A DNA stretch of 64,000 bases from Phreatobacter sp. Lineage in GTDB: Bacteria > Pseudomonadota > Alphaproteobacteria > Rhizobiales > Phreatobacteraceae. The DNA lies in NCBI RefSeq assembly GCF_022843985.1, contig NZ_JALHMP010000015.1:35213-99212 (forward strand). The letters are read 5' to 3'. Made by a program: the position numbers and the translations under genes. Shown one piece after another: positions 1 to 8,949 of this stretch. The notes beneath the pieces were generated by a model. It was not told the origin of the DNA, made no database searches, and worked only from the letters and a program-made list of their open reading frames with translations. Within the stretch, counting starts at the first letter, position 1. Each line of letters opens with the position of its first letter.

Positions 1-54
1 CCGCTCGAAGGCGAGTTCGGTCCGTGCATAGTTCGGCATCAGCGGCGTGATCAC
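1..54 (-). CDS. argD: Acetylornithine transaminase, N-terminal fragment (runs off window)
   Basis: Only the first 18 codons are inside the window. The peptide reads V-I-T-P-L-M-P-N-Y-A-R-T-E-L-A-F-E-R, which resembles the start of acetylornithine/succinylornithine aminotransferases (PLP enzymes of arginine biosynthesis), where a Y/F-A-R-x-x-L-x-F-E-R-G block precedes the first strand. A GTG start at 52-54 is preceded by GGGAGG at 60-65 with 5-nt spacing, which is why it is preferred to the ATG at 37-39. The assignment rests on a very short match, so it is tentative. Confidence 0.5.
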   Translation of the reverse strand, partial: MITPLMPNYARTELAFER

Positions 55-87
55 TTCGACCTCCCGTCGAAACTCCCGGAAACCCAG

Positions 88-117
88 AAAAAAACGGCCG
101 CCCCGAAGGGCGGCGCG
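88..117 (-). terminator. Rho-independent terminator after arsJ
   Basis: Read on the minus strand, a GCCGCCC/GGGCGGC-type stem with a short loop is followed by a run of seven T. It lies about 150 bp beyond the stop of arsJ and just before argD, so it probably ends the arsR-gapdh-arsJ transcript. Confidence 0.7.
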
Positions 118-269
118 CCGAATTCTATGCGATCAGGGGGGCGGAAAGTCAAGGTTCGCACCCTCCCCCGCATGCTGCGGCGCAGTGGTTCCGGCTAAGC
201 TTCACAGGGGCTCGGCTATCGCCCGCGGCCCGCAAAGCCATGACGGGGTCGTGCGAAGCCGAAGGCCGG

Positions 270-1520
270 TCAGGAGGGCGGCACCTCGCGGGTCACCGGC
301 AGGGCGAGCGTCACCAGCCAGCAGGCGGCGAGCATGGCGGCAGACCCCGCGAGGCAGCCGAGGATGCCGCCCGTCTGGAACAACAGTCCCGACAGCAGCG
401 TGCCGGCGAAGCGGCCGGCGGCATTGGCCGCATAGTAGAAGCCGACATCCTCCGCCGCCTTCTCGGAGCCCGCATAGGCCAGGATGAGATAGGAATGGAC
501 GGAGGAATTGACCGCGAAGGCGAAGCCGAAGACGCAGAGCCCTGCGACGAGGACGAGGTCCGGCCGCGGCGGCTGGACGACGAGGCTCGCCGCGATGATC
601 ACCGGCACCAGCATGAGGCCGAACGACCAGAGCCGCGCGGCCGGAACCTCGGCGGACAGACCGTCCGGGCTGCGCTTGACCAGCGCCGGCGCCGCGGCCT
701 GCACCAGGCCGTAGCCCACCGTCCAGACCGCGAGGAAGGCGCCGACCATCGCAAAGGTCCAGCCCGCGGCATAGAGGAAGACCGGCAGTCCCACCACGAA
801 CCAGACATCGCGGGCACCGAACAGGCCGATGCGCGCCGCCGCGAGCAGGTTGACGCCGCGGCTCTTGCCGAAGAGCTCGCGTGCCGTGCCGCTCGCCCTG
901 GCCTTGCCCATCATCGGCGGGAGCGACAGCACGACGCCGATCAGCACCAGCCCGAGGGCCGCCGCCATCAGCCACAGCGCCAGGCGGAAGCCGAAGGCCT
1001 CGAGCAGCACGCCGCCGAGGAAGAAGCCGGCGCCCTTCATGGCGTTCTTCGAGCCGGTGAACCAGGCGACCCAGCGGAACAGCCGGCCGTCCGCGCCCTC
1101 TCCGGCGTTGCGCGCCTCCTTCTCCGTGACCTTGATGGCCGATTTCGAGGCGGTCTTCGTCAGGTCCTTGGCGACGCCGCAGATGCCCTGCGCGGCCACC
1201 ACCCAGGCGACGAGGAAGGCCGCCTCCCAGCCCGGCGACATGGCCGAGAGCAGGAGAAAACCGGCGATCTGCGTCGAAAGGCCGACCGTCAGCATCCGCG
1301 TGATGCCATAGCGGGTGGCGAGCCACCCCCCGACGAAATTGGCGACGATACCGGCCGCCTCGTAGAGCAGGAACAGCAGCGCCAGTGTGAAGGGCGAATA
1401 GCCGAGCTTGAAGAAGGTGAAGAGGACGAGCATGCGCAGCGCGCCGTCCGTCAGCGTGAAGCCCCAATAGGCCGCCGTGACGATGGCATAGTTGCGCAGG
1501 CCGGCGGAGATCGCGGCCAT
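270..1520 (-). CDS. arsJ: Organoarsenical efflux MFS transporter ArsJ
   Basis: A 416-aa polytopic membrane protein of the major facilitator type with about twelve hydrophobic segments along its length. In the established ArsJ pathway, a dedicated GAPDH makes 1-arseno-3-phosphoglycerate from glyceraldehyde-3-phosphate and arsenate. ArsJ exports this unstable product, giving net arsenate extrusion. The identification rests on sequence type together with context: the gene is last in an operon after an ArsR-type repressor and a GAPDH, and its start codon abuts the GAPDH stop at 1520. No arsB, arsC or acr3 gene is nearby. Confidence 0.85.
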   Translation of the reverse strand: MAAISAGLRNYAIVTAAYWGFTLTDGALRMLVLFTFFKLGYSPFTLALLFLLYEAAGIVANFVGGWLATRYGITRMLTVGLSTQIAGFLLLSAMSPGWEAAFLVAWVVAAQGICGVAKDLTKTASKSAIKVTEKEARNAGEGADGRLFRWVAWFTGSKNAMKGAGFFLGGVLLEAFGFRLALWLMAAALGLVLIGVVLSLPPMMGKARASGTARELFGKSRGVNLLAAARIGLFGARDVWFVVGLPVFLYAAGWTFAMVGAFLAVWTVGYGLVQAAAPALVKRSPDGLSAEVPAARLWSFGLMLVPVIIAASLVVQPPRPDLVLVAGLCVFGFAFAVNSSVHSYLILAYAGSEKAAEDVGFYYAANAAGRFAGTLLSGLLFQTGGILGCLAGSAAMLAACWLVTLALPVTREVPPS

Positions 1521-2596
1521 CAGATCCCGATCCGGGCCATGTGGGTGGCGAGATCGACCATGCGGCAGGCATAGCCCATCTCGTTGTCGTACCAGGCATA
1601 GACCTTCAGCATGACGCCGTCGGTCACCAGGGTTGAAGGCCCGTCGACGATGGCCGAGCGGGTGTCGCGGGCATAGTCGGCCGAGACCAGCGGCAATGGC
1701 TCGAAGCCGAGAATGCCGGCCAGCGGTCCTGCCGCCGCCGCCTTGAAGAGATCGTTGACCTCGGCCGCACTGGTCGGCCGCTTCACCTGGAAGACGCAGT
1801 CCGTCAGCGAGGCGTTGAGCACCGGCGCACGCACCGCGTGGCCATCAAGCCGGCCCTTCAGTTCGGGATAGATCAGCGCGATGGCGGTGGCGCTGCCGGT
1901 GGTCGTCGGCTGCAGCGACAGCATGGCCGAGCGTGCCCGGCGCAGGTCCTTGTGCGGCGCGTCGACGACGACATTGGTATTGGTCGGGTCATGGATGGTG
2001 GTGATCTGGCCACGCTCGATGCCGATCGCCTCATGGACGACCTTCACCACCGGCGCGAGGCAGTTGGTGGTGCATGAGGCTGCCGTGACGATCGGATGTT
2101 TCGCCGGTTCATAGAGATGCTCGTTGACCCCGACGACGACATTGAGGACCGAGGGGTCCTTAACCGGAGCGGCAACAATGATGCGCTTGGCGCCGCGTTT
2201 CAGGTGCCCCTCCAGCGTCGCGGGGGTAAGAAACTTCCCCGTGCATTCCAGCACGACATCGACGCCGAGATCGCCCCAGGGAATATCGGCGGGCGCGGCA
2301 TGGGCGGAAAAGCTCAGGCGCCTGCCGCCGATGGTCACGGCGTCCTCGCCGTCGGCGGCGATGGCGCCGCGCCAGCGCCCCTGGACGCTGTCGAATTCGA
2401 GCAGATGGGCCGTGGTGGCCGCGCCGCCCTTGATCTCGTTGAGATGGACGATGTCGAGCCGGTTGCCGGCGCGCGGATCATCGGCGCCGCGCCCCGCCGC
2501 CCCCATGGCCGCCCGCAGCGCCAGCCGCCCTATGCGGCCCATGCCGCTGATGCCGACCCGCAGCGCCGGGGTCGCCTGGTCGTCTCTGTCAGTCAT
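1520..2596 (-). CDS. ArsJ-associated glyceraldehyde-3-phosphate dehydrogenase
   Basis: A 358-aa GAPDH. The N-terminal Rossmann motif [10 protein letters not shown] is near residue 16 and the catalytic A-S-C-T-T-N-C block is near residue 172. Its place between arsR and arsJ marks it as the arsenic-dedicated paralogue that forms 1-arseno-3-phosphoglycerate rather than the glycolytic enzyme. The ATG at 2594-2596 overlaps the arsR stop codon (ATGA), implying translational coupling. An N-terminal extension of about 12 residues (M-T-D-R-D-D-Q...) precedes the fold. Confidence 0.85.
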   Translation of the reverse strand: MTDRDDQATPALRVGISGMGRIGRLALRAAMGAAGRGADDPRAGNRLDIVHLNEIKGGAATTAHLLEFDSVQGRWRGAIAADGEDAVTIGGRRLSFSAHAAPADIPWGDLGVDVVLECTGKFLTPATLEGHLKRGAKRIIVAAPVKDPSVLNVVVGVNEHLYEPAKHPIVTAASCTTNCLAPVVKVVHEAIGIERGQITTIHDPTNTNVVVDAPHKDLRRARSAMLSLQPTTTGSATAIALIYPELKGRLDGHAVRAPVLNASLTDCVFQVKRPTSAAEVNDLFKAAAAGPLAGILGFEPLPLVSADYARDTRSAIVDGPSTLVTDGVMLKVYAWYDNEMGYACRMVDLATHMARIGI

Positions 2597-2946
2597 GACA
2601 CGTCCACTTTGGGAGAGCAGGGGGGCGTCAGGCCCCGGATGATCGGCACGCAGATCTCCGGCCGCCCGCCGCAGCAATCCTGCACCAGGTGCAGCGTCAT
2701 GGCGCGGAAGCGATCGAGATCGGCGCGGTAGAGGATCGAGCGGCTGTGCCGCTCGCCATGGGCGAGGCCAGCCCGCACAAGCACGGCCAGATGGCTGGAC
2801 AGGGTGTTCTGCGGCACGGCCAGCAGGGCGGCCAGTTCGCCGGCGGGGATGCCCGCGGGCTCGCGCGCCACCATCAGGCGGAAGGCGGCGAGCCGCGTCG
2901 GTTGGGCGAGGGCCGCCAAGGCCGCGATGGTTTCGCTATCATCCAT
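2593..2946 (-). CDS. arsR: ArsR-family As(III)-responsive repressor
   Basis: A 117-aa winged-helix repressor of the ArsR/SmtB family. The [13 protein letters not shown] block and the N-T-L-S-S-H-L-x-V-L recognition helix are typical. Near the C-terminus it has C-C-G-G-R-P-E-I-C, with cysteines at i, i+1 and i+7, the same spacing as the As(III) site of the Acidithiobacillus-type ArsR. The start at 2944-2946 gives the usual length. Upstream in-frame codons would add a non-conserved tail over the promoter. The gene leads the ars operon and presumably represses it. Confidence 0.85.
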   Translation of the reverse strand: MDDSETIAALAALAQPTRLAAFRLMVAREPAGIPAGELAALLAVPQNTLSSHLAVLVRAGLAHGERHSRSILYRADLDRFRAMTLHLVQDCCGGRPEICVPIIRGLTPPCSPKVDVS

Positions 2947-2998
2947 ATATCGGGAAATAACGAAATGATACGACGGGACCGTGACAGTCTCGGGTGTG
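2947..2998 (-). promoter_or_regulatory. Probable ars operon promoter/operator
   Basis: This 52-bp gap lies between the arsR start and the 3' end of the upstream hydrolase gene. It is strikingly AT-rich for this genome around 2944-2972 and contains an imperfect inverted repeat (TATCG near 2947, GATACG near 2966). ArsR repressors usually bind such sites, but this is position-based inference. Confidence 0.4.
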
Positions 2999-4048
2999 TC
3001 AGGCCCAGCCCTGGTCCCTGAACCACGTCCCGAGGCTGGAGGCCACATCGGAATGCAGCGGTCCCGACAGGCCGGGATCGTCGGGACCGGATACTGGCTT
3101 CAGGTTGTGGCTGGCCCCTGCCAACAGCGCCACCCGGTAAGGCCGGCCCCGCTCCGCCGCCCTGCGGATGAGGGCCGCCTCCAGCGCCGGCACGTCGCGA
3201 TCCGCGAGAACCTGGACGTCGGCGCTGCCGGACAGCACCAGGATCGGGCAGGGGCAGCGGCCGGCAAGGTCGGCCGGGTCACGGCTGGCAAATCCTTCCC
3301 AATAATGCCGGAGATAGGGCGGGTAGAGCGCGGCGAGTCCCGGATGGATGGCTTCGGGATAACCCTCTCCCGCGACCAGGCGCGCCAGGATGCGGTCGTT
3401 CTCTGCAAGGATCGCCACGACTGCCGTCTCCGGTGCCCCCTGCTGGCGCGCCAGCCTTGCGATCTGGTCGCGTAGGACGGCAGCGATCGGGCGCCCGGTT
3501 GTGGCGGCAAGGATCAGCATCGCCGGATGCGCAAGGCCGCCCGCGGCAAGGTCCAGTGCGATCAACCCGCCCTCGCTATGTCCCAGAATGCCAACACGGG
3601 CGCGATCGACCCCGGGCTGCCCGGCGAGCATGGCGAGGGACCGCTGCGCATCGCCGACGAACCTGTCCCAGCCCACGAACACCGCGAGGTCGGGCTCCGC
3701 CTTCGGCAGGCTCGCGGCAACGGCTCCCATGCCGCGCTTGTCACAACGCAGGCTGGCGATGCCGAAGCCAGCGAGCAGGTGTGCCAGATCCTTCAGGAGG
3801 TCGGTCACCAGATGCGGGCGCTGGTTGCCGTCGCGGTCGGTTGGCCCGCTGCCCTGGATCAGCAGCAAGGCGGGCGCGCGTCCGCCGCTGGCGGGCAAGG
3901 TCAGCGTTCCGGCGAGCGGCGCTCCCGCGGCGCCCTCCCAGGTCAGTTCGTTCTCGGTCGCCAGAAACGCCAAAGCGGCACCATCCTGCGCAGCGTAGGA
4001 ACAGGTTCGACGCGCCTTTTGCGCCGCCGACCGGATACCAATCCCCAT
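2999..4048 (-). CDS. Alpha/beta hydrolase (serine hydrolase)
   Basis: A 349-aa alpha/beta hydrolase. The nucleophile elbow G-H-S-E-G-G is near residue 156, an acidic residue lies in S-G-S-A-D-V-Q-V, and the catalytic histidine is in the C-terminal G-A-S-H-N-L-K block. An oxyanion-type G-S-G-P-T-D-R-D-G-N segment follows the first strand, as in the dienelactone hydrolase / acyl-peptidase-like group. There is no signal peptide, so it is probably cytosolic. The substrate cannot be inferred. It is transcribed towards arsR but is separated from it by the ars promoter, and it diverges from gcrA. Confidence 0.75.
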   Translation of the reverse strand: MGIGIRSAAQKARRTCSYAAQDGAALAFLATENELTWEGAAGAPLAGTLTLPASGGRAPALLLIQGSGPTDRDGNQRPHLVTDLLKDLAHLLAGFGIASLRCDKRGMGAVAASLPKAEPDLAVFVGWDRFVGDAQRSLAMLAGQPGVDRARVGILGHSEGGLIALDLAAGGLAHPAMLILAATTGRPIAAVLRDQIARLARQQGAPETAVVAILAENDRILARLVAGEGYPEAIHPGLAALYPPYLRHYWEGFASRDPADLAGRCPCPILVLSGSADVQVLADRDVPALEAALIRRAAERGRPYRVALLAGASHNLKPVSGPDDPGLSGPLHSDVASSLGTWFRDQGWA

Positions 4049-4373
4049 GCCGTTAAAAGATCCGGCAAGAGTGACTCAAAAACAACACCATCCTTAAGGT
4101 CTTGGTAAGACTCAACCATCGGTACGCCCCGGTCGCTGGCGGGGCTGTGGACGGATTCATCAGAGGCCCGACGCGCTTGGGGAAAACGAAAGCGAGATTC
4201 CCCGGACTCTTGCCGCCGATTCAATCAATAGCGTAGTGTCCGGCCGTCGGCATACGACATCTCGTGCGGCGGACCTTAGTGACAAGGTATTGGCAGTGCA
4301 ACGACGCCTTTTGCGAGGCGGCGAGCGCTTGCGGATTCCGGCGGCCCGCAGCCTTCCAGGAGGAGACAGGAAC
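4049..4373. promoter_or_regulatory. gcrA upstream region with seven GANTC (CcrM) sites
   Basis: This 325-bp divergent intergenic region holds seven GANTC sites: GACTC at 4073, 4109 and 4205; GATTC at 4154, 4196, 4218 and 4334. Six fall within 150 bp. GANTC is methylated by CcrM in alphaproteobacteria, and GcrA stimulates transcription at promoters containing methylated GANTC, so the cluster fits autoregulation or cell-cycle control of gcrA. An AGGAGGAGA Shine-Dalgarno sits before the start at 4374. I did not identify exact -35/-10 boxes. Confidence 0.7.
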
Positions 4374-4907
4374 ATGCAGCAGTTGCAGTGGACCGACGAG
4401 CGGGTGGAGCTCCTCAAGAAGCTCTGGAACGACGGTCTGAGCGCCAGCCAGATCGCCGGCGAGCTCGGCCAGGTGACCCGCAATGCCGTCATCGGCAAGG
4501 TCCATCGTCTCGGCCTGTCGGGCCGCGCCAAGGCCCCCTCCTCCAGCACCCCCCGCGCCCGCAAGGCGCCGCGCACGGCCCCCTCCGCCCCGCCGCGTCC
4601 GTCCATGCCCGCCTCGCGCTCCAACCTCGCCTTCAAGCCCCGCCCGGCGCCGGACCTGGTGCCGGAATCGGAAGTGGCGCGGCTGCCCGAGGTCGACAAT
4701 GTCGTGCCCATGGGCGAGCGCTGCACCATCATGGAGCTGAAGGAATATTCCTGCCGCTGGCCGATCGGCGAGCCCGGCAAGGACGATTTCCGCTATTGCG
4801 GCGCCCGCTCCGGCACCGGCATTCCCTATTGCGCCTATCACGCCCGCATCGCCTATCAGCCGGTCGCCGACCGCCGCCGCGACCGCAAGCAGGTGGGTGG
4901 GCGCTGA
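4374..4907 (+). CDS. gcrA: GcrA cell cycle transcriptional regulator
   Basis: A 177-aa GcrA. The N-terminal helix-turn-helix starts W-T-D-E-R-V-E-L-L-K-K-L-W and includes the S-A-S-Q-I-A and R-N-A-V-I-G-K-V-H-R-L-G-L motifs (residues about 5-48). A proline/alanine/arginine-rich linker covers about 50-105, and the conserved C-terminal sigma70-binding region has C-x-W-P and Y-C-G/Y-C-x-Y-H cysteines (about 120-160). GcrA binds sigma70-RNA polymerase and activates promoters with CcrM-methylated GANTC. The monocistronic gene is followed by a strong terminator. Confidence 0.95.
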   Translation: MQQLQWTDERVELLKKLWNDGLSASQIAGELGQVTRNAVIGKVHRLGLSGRAKAPSSSTPRARKAPRTAPSAPPRPSMPASRSNLAFKPRPAPDLVPESEVARLPEVDNVVPMGERCTIMELKEYSCRWPIGEPGKDDFRYCGARSGTGIPYCAYHARIAYQPVADRRRDRKQVGGR

Positions 4908-4941
4908 CGGGCTGAACCCTTGAGGCGGCGGGCCTTGCACG

Positions 4942-5005
4942 ACCCAAGAAAAGCGATGAACCCCAACGAGCCCTCTCCCCTCCGGAGAGGGCTTTTTTCT
5001 TGGGC
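4942..5005. terminator. Bidirectional terminator between gcrA and the NicO gene
   Basis: A nested inverted repeat: an inner AGCCCTCTCC / GGAGAGGGCT stem followed by six T, enclosed by CCCAAGAAAA / TTTTCTTGGG arms. It lies between two convergent genes, so it can end both transcripts. Confidence 0.8.
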
Positions 5006-5012
5006 CGCGCCG

Positions 5013-5987
5013 TCAGAACGGCATCATGCGCTCGACCACGAGATAGCCGCTCAACAGGCCGATGCCGAAGAAGACGACCACGCCGGCGGCGGCGAGTTCG
5101 GCAGCGCTCAAGAACAGCGTCGCCATGCCGGTCCGCGCCGCGGCGAGGCGCACCGCGAGCCCCTTGGCCCCCGAGGCGAGCGCCGCGATGGCCGCGACCG
5201 TGATGGCCGTGCCGACGGCCATGGCGAAGGTCGCGGCGACACCCGCCTGCACGATGCCCTGAGACAGCGCGAAGACCAGGATGAGCACGGCGCCGGTGCA
5301 GGGCCGCAGCCCGACGCTGACGATCACCGCCAGCGCCTCGCGCCAGGACTGGATGCGGGCCACCTGTTCGGCGGCCGGCAGATGGACGCAATTGTCGTCG
5401 CAGCCCATGCCCGCCACCGGCCGGTTGAGGCGCCAGGAGGCGAGGCGCGCGAGGAAGGCCCGCCCCTTCTGCCAGGTCAGCCGCAGGCCGATGACGATGA
5501 TCAGTCCGTAGGCGACGATCTCCACCCAGTTGACCACCCGGCTCATGGTGCGCGCCGTGACGCCGAGGATCGCCGCGAGGAACCCCACGAGGGCGATGGC
5601 GGTCAGCGCCTGGACCAGCGAGGACAGCGCCGCCAGCGCCACGCCGCGCCGGATGGTGGCGCCGTTGGCGACGATATAGGACGAGATCACCGCCTTGCCG
5701 TGGCCGGGACCGGCGGCATGGAAGACCCCGTAGAGGAAGGACAGCCCCACCAGCGTCCAGAGGGCGCCGGCCTGTCCCGTCCGGATGCCGCGCACCGCCG
5801 CCGACAGCTGCCGGTAGAATTGCGCCTGCTGCTCGATGATCCAGCCGAAGGGACCGCCGGGAGCAGGCGGCCTTGCGCCGCCGAAGGCCGACGGCGGCGC
5901 CTGCGCCAGGGCCGGCGCGAGGGCCCAAAGGCCACCGACGACGATCAATGCGGCGAGGACCGCGGCCGCACGGCGCCCTGGCGTCAC
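5013..5987 (-). CDS. NicO/RcnA-type nickel/cobalt transporter
   Basis: A 324-aa membrane protein of the NicO family. The signature H-A-A-G-P-G-H-G-K-A-V-I is near residue 95 and a second L-R-P-C-T-G-A motif lies in the C-terminal half. There are several hydrophobic helices and an N-terminal signal-like segment. NicO proteins move Ni2+ or Co2+, usually as efflux systems. The GTG start at 5985-5987 overlaps the stop of the upstream DUF1007 gene (GTGA); a TTG at 5991-5993 is an alternative start. DUF1007-NicO pairs are common, so the two are probably one functional unit. Confidence 0.8.
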   Translation of the reverse strand: MTPGRRAAAVLAALIVVGGLWALAPALAQAPPSAFGGARPPAPGGPFGWIIEQQAQFYRQLSAAVRGIRTGQAGALWTLVGLSFLYGVFHAAGPGHGKAVISSYIVANGATIRRGVALAALSSLVQALTAIALVGFLAAILGVTARTMSRVVNWVEIVAYGLIIVIGLRLTWQKGRAFLARLASWRLNRPVAGMGCDDNCVHLPAAEQVARIQSWREALAVIVSVGLRPCTGAVLILVFALSQGIVQAGVAATFAMAVGTAITVAAIAALASGAKGLAVRLAAARTGMATLFLSAAELAAAGVVVFFGIGLLSGYLVVERMMPF

Positions 5988-6631
5988 GGGCAATTCACCG
6001 TGAAGCGTCCGGCAAATTGCTGGCCAAAGTTCGAATTGGCGCCGAGCGCCTGGAAGAAGCTCTCCGAAAGCGTGCCCACGGCGAGATTGCTGCCCTTGGG
6101 CGGCGTGTAGTCGAGCCGGCAGCCGGCGGGGGCCGCCATGAGGCGCATCGGCTCGCCGTCGGCCGGAACGAAGGCGACGAAATAGTCGGGATCATAGACC
6201 TCGACGGTCAGCGGCCGGCCCGCTGCCCGGAACGGGGTCACCAGCGGCACGGTGAAATGCAGCCGGAGCTTGCCGCCGACCACCTCGGACCAGGCATCGC
6301 GCACGGCGCCGAAGGAGACGAAGCGCCGCTCGTGGCGCAGCACGGTGAAGAACTTCTGCTGTCCCAGATGCTCGACATTGACCTGGGTGAGCTCGGCGAG
6401 CTCCTCGCGGCTGAACTGGCCATCGCGGTTCTTGTCGAGGCCCTGGGTGGCGAAGCTCGAATACATTTCGTCGAAGGTCCAGACATGCTGGAAGGCCGTC
6501 ACCTGTCCGCCGGCGTCATGCAGCAGCAGCGTTTCGGTCTCCACCTGCACATGCGGATGGGCGGCGGCGGGCCGGGACGCGGCACCCGCCAGGGCCAGGA
6601 CGCAGAGGGCGAGGAGACGGAGTGACGGCAC
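5984..6631 (-). CDS. DUF1007 family periplasmic protein
   Basis: A 215-aa protein with an N-terminal signal peptide (hydrophobic L-R-L-L-A-L-C-V-L-A-L-A-G-A core ending A-A-A-H) followed by the histidine-containing H-P-H-V mature start typical of DUF1007. The family often precedes Ni/Co or Zn transporter genes and is suspected to be a periplasmic metal-binding partner. Around residue 65 the segment D-K-N-R-D-G-Q-F-S-R-E-E-L resembles an EF-hand-like acidic loop. The GTG start at 6629-6631 is the first that gives a proper signal peptide. Confidence 0.75.
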   Translation of the reverse strand: MPSLRLLALCVLALAGAASRPAAAHPHVQVETETLLLHDAGGQVTAFQHVWTFDEMYSSFATQGLDKNRDGQFSREELAELTQVNVEHLGQQKFFTVLRHERRFVSFGAVRDAWSEVVGGKLRLHFTVPLVTPFRAAGRPLTVEVYDPDYFVAFVPADGEPMRLMAAPAGCRLDYTPPKGSNLAVGTLSESFFQALGANSNFGQQFAGRFTVNCP

Positions 6632-6823
6632 GGCGAACCCTGTTGTTCGGTCACACCAGTGATAAGGCGGGGAAGACGGCCAAGATATGGCGGCCGTCAT
6701 GGTTAACGCGGGGTTGAGATCGGTTGCGAGCGCACGACCTGTGCGTCGGCCCGTCTTGCTCGGCGCGGTGGCCGGTGGAATGGTCGCGTCTCCTGATCGC
6801 CTGATATCGCCGCGAGGACCACC

Positions 6824-8056
6824 ATGCGCGCCAACCTGACCATCGACAGCCGCCGGCTCTGGGACATGCTGATGGAGACGGCGGCGATCGGCGGCACCCC
6901 CAAGGGCGGCATCAGGCGCCTGTCGCTGTCCGACGAGGACCGCCGCGTGCGCGACTGGTTCCGCCGGGAATGCGAGGCCCTCGGCTGCACGGTGCATCTC
7001 GACACCGCCGGCAACATGTTCGCCCTGCGCCCCGGCAAGGACATGACGAAGAAGCCCATCGCCATGGGCAGCCATCTCGACACCCAGCCGACCGGCGGCA
7101 AGTTCGACGGCATCCTCGGCGTGCTCGGCGGCCTCGAAGTGCTGAAGACCCTGCACCAGGCCGGCTACGAGACCAATGCGCCGCTGTGCCTGGTCAACTG
7201 GACCAACGAGGAGGGCGCCCGCTTCTCCCCCTCCATGGTCGGCTCGGCCGTCTATGCCGGCGCCTACAGCCAGGCGCAGATGGATGCGGTGACTGACAAG
7301 GACGGCATCACCCAGGGCGCGGCGCTGGAGGCCATCGGCTATCGCGGCAGCGACAGGCCCGGCGCCCTCGCCTTCCAGGCCTATTTCGAGATCCATATCG
7401 AGCAGGGCCCCATCCTCGACGAGGAGGACCTCTCGGTCGGCATCGTCACCGGCATCCAGGCCATCAAGTGGTTCAACTGCACCATCACCGGGCGGGAGAG
7501 CCATGCCGGCACCACGCCCATGGCCTATCGCCGCGACGCGCTCGCCGCTTTCGCCGAGGCGGCCGGCGAGATCCGGCAGATCGCCATCGACCACGGCGGC
7601 CTCGCCACCATCGGCATCGTCTCCGCCTATCCCGGCTCGCCCAACATCATCCCCGGCGAGATGCGCTTCACCCTCGACATGCGCCACCATGCGGACGCGG
7701 TGCTCCAGACCATGGTGACCGCCGCCAAGGCGGCCATCGCCGCGGCGGCGACGCGCCATCACGCCACCCACGACGTCCAGCCGCTGCAGGATTCGCCGGC
7801 CCAGCCCTTCGATCCCGCCTGCATCGCCGTGGTGAGGGCCGCGACGGAGAAACTCGGCCTACCCGCGCGCGAGATCACCTCCGGCGCCGGCCACGACGCC
7901 ATGTATACGGCGCGCGTCTGCCCGACCACGATGATCTTCGTGCGCTGTGCCGAGGGCCTCAGCCACAACGAGGCGGAAAGCGCCACGCTCGAGGATTGCG
8001 GCAACGGCGCCCAGGTCCTGCTCGAGGCGGTGCTCGCCTATGATGCGCGGGGCTGA
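6824..8056 (+). CDS. M20-family Zn-dependent amidohydrolase (allantoate / N-carbamoyl-amino-acid hydrolase type)
   Basis: A 410-aa member of the M20 di-zinc family. It has G-S-H-L-D-T (metal ligand His and Asp), the N-E-E-G-A-R-F segment (catalytic/bridging Glu), an [10 protein letters not shown] ligand motif and a late G-A-G-H-D-A. These match N-carbamoyl-L-amino-acid hydrolase, beta-ureidopropionase and allantoate amidohydrolase, which cannot be told apart from sequence motifs alone. A role in purine, pyrimidine or hydantoin nitrogen salvage is likely. It reads away from the DUF1007-NicO pair. Confidence 0.8.
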   Translation: MRANLTIDSRRLWDMLMETAAIGGTPKGGIRRLSLSDEDRRVRDWFRRECEALGCTVHLDTAGNMFALRPGKDMTKKPIAMGSHLDTQPTGGKFDGILGVLGGLEVLKTLHQAGYETNAPLCLVNWTNEEGARFSPSMVGSAVYAGAYSQAQMDAVTDKDGITQGAALEAIGYRGSDRPGALAFQAYFEIHIEQGPILDEEDLSVGIVTGIQAIKWFNCTITGRESHAGTTPMAYRRDALAAFAEAAGEIRQIAIDHGGLATIGIVSAYPGSPNIIPGEMRFTLDMRHHADAVLQTMVTAAKAAIAAAATRHHATHDVQPLQDSPAQPFDPACIAVVRAATEKLGLPAREITSGAGHDAMYTARVCPTTMIFVRCAEGLSHNEAESATLEDCGNGAQVLLEAVLAYDARG

Positions 8057-8121
8057 CCCCGCGCTTTCCATCGCGGAGCGCTGCTGCTAGACCGCGCCAG
8101 CAGCGACCAAGAGGTCATTCC

Positions 8122-8928
8122 ATGTCGGACATGCGCGTCGTCATCGCCGGGGCGGCCGGCCATATGGGCCGGGTTCTCGTGCGTCTCGTCCAGGAGACGG
8201 CGGGCTTGAAGCTGGTTGGCGCCATCGAGCCGGCGGGGCATGTCGCCATCGGCGAGGATGCCGGTCTGCTCGCCGGCGTCGGCCGGACCCTGGTTCCGGT
8301 CTCGTCCGACACCGACGCGGCCCTGGCCCAGGCCGACGGCATCATCGATTTCACCATCCCGCGCGTCTCGGTCGACATTGCCGGCATGGCCGCCAAGCAT
8401 CGCAAGGTCCATGTCTGCGGGACGACGGGCTTCTCCCAGGCGGAGAACGACGCCATCGCCTCGTCCGCTCGCATCGGCACCATCGTCAAGTCGGGCAATT
8501 TTTCCCTTGGCGTGAACCTCCTTGCCGCGCTGGTGAAGCGGGCCGCCGAGGCCCTCGACGAGGATTTCGACATCGAGATCGTCGAGATGCACCACAACCG
8601 CAAGATCGACGCCCCCTCGGGCACGGCGCTGATGTTCGGCGAAGCGGCGGCCAGCGGCCGCAGCATTGACCTAGCCGCCCGGTCCGATCGCGGCCGCGAC
8701 GGCCAGACCGGCGCGCGCCGGCGCGGTGACATCGGCTTCGCCGCCCTGCGCGGTGGATCGGTCGTCGGCGAACACTCGGTGATCTTCGCCGGCCCCGCCG
8801 AGCGCATCGTCATGAGCCATCTCGCCGAGGACCGCGCGCTCTTCGCCCGCGGCGCGCTCAAGGCCGCGCTCTGGGCGCAGGGCAAGCCTGCCGGCCTCTA
8901 TTCCATGGCCGATGTCCTCGGCCTCTGA
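8122..8928 (+). CDS. dapB: 4-hydroxy-tetrahydrodipicolinate reductase
   Basis: A 268-aa DapB of lysine/diaminopimelate biosynthesis, reducing the dipicolinate precursor with NAD(P)H. The Rossmann motif G-A-A-G-H-M-G-R is near residue 10 and the substrate-binding [15 protein letters not shown] block near residue 155. The length is normal. The downstream gpmA starts 21 bp after its stop, so the two are probably cotranscribed, an arrangement common in Hyphomicrobiales. Confidence 0.95.
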   Translation: MSDMRVVIAGAAGHMGRVLVRLVQETAGLKLVGAIEPAGHVAIGEDAGLLAGVGRTLVPVSSDTDAALAQADGIIDFTIPRVSVDIAGMAAKHRKVHVCGTTGFSQAENDAIASSARIGTIVKSGNFSLGVNLLAALVKRAAEALDEDFDIEIVEMHHNRKIDAPSGTALMFGEAAASGRSIDLAARSDRGRDGQTGARRRGDIGFAALRGGSVVGEHSVIFAGPAERIVMSHLAEDRALFARGALKAALWAQGKPAGLYSMADVLGL

Positions 8929-8949
8929 CCCCTGACAGGATCGCACATC

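Noticed and set aside
202..1599. Long frames on both strands across the arsJ gene (over 400 codons each)
   Set aside because: They are GC-rich shadow frames rich in Arg, Gly and Ala with no protein motifs. The ArsJ frame has membrane helices and operon context.
6632..7771. Minus-strand extension of DUF1007 to about 595 aa
   Set aside because: The extension is antisense to the M20 hydrolase and lacks motifs. The signal peptide fixes the start at 6631.
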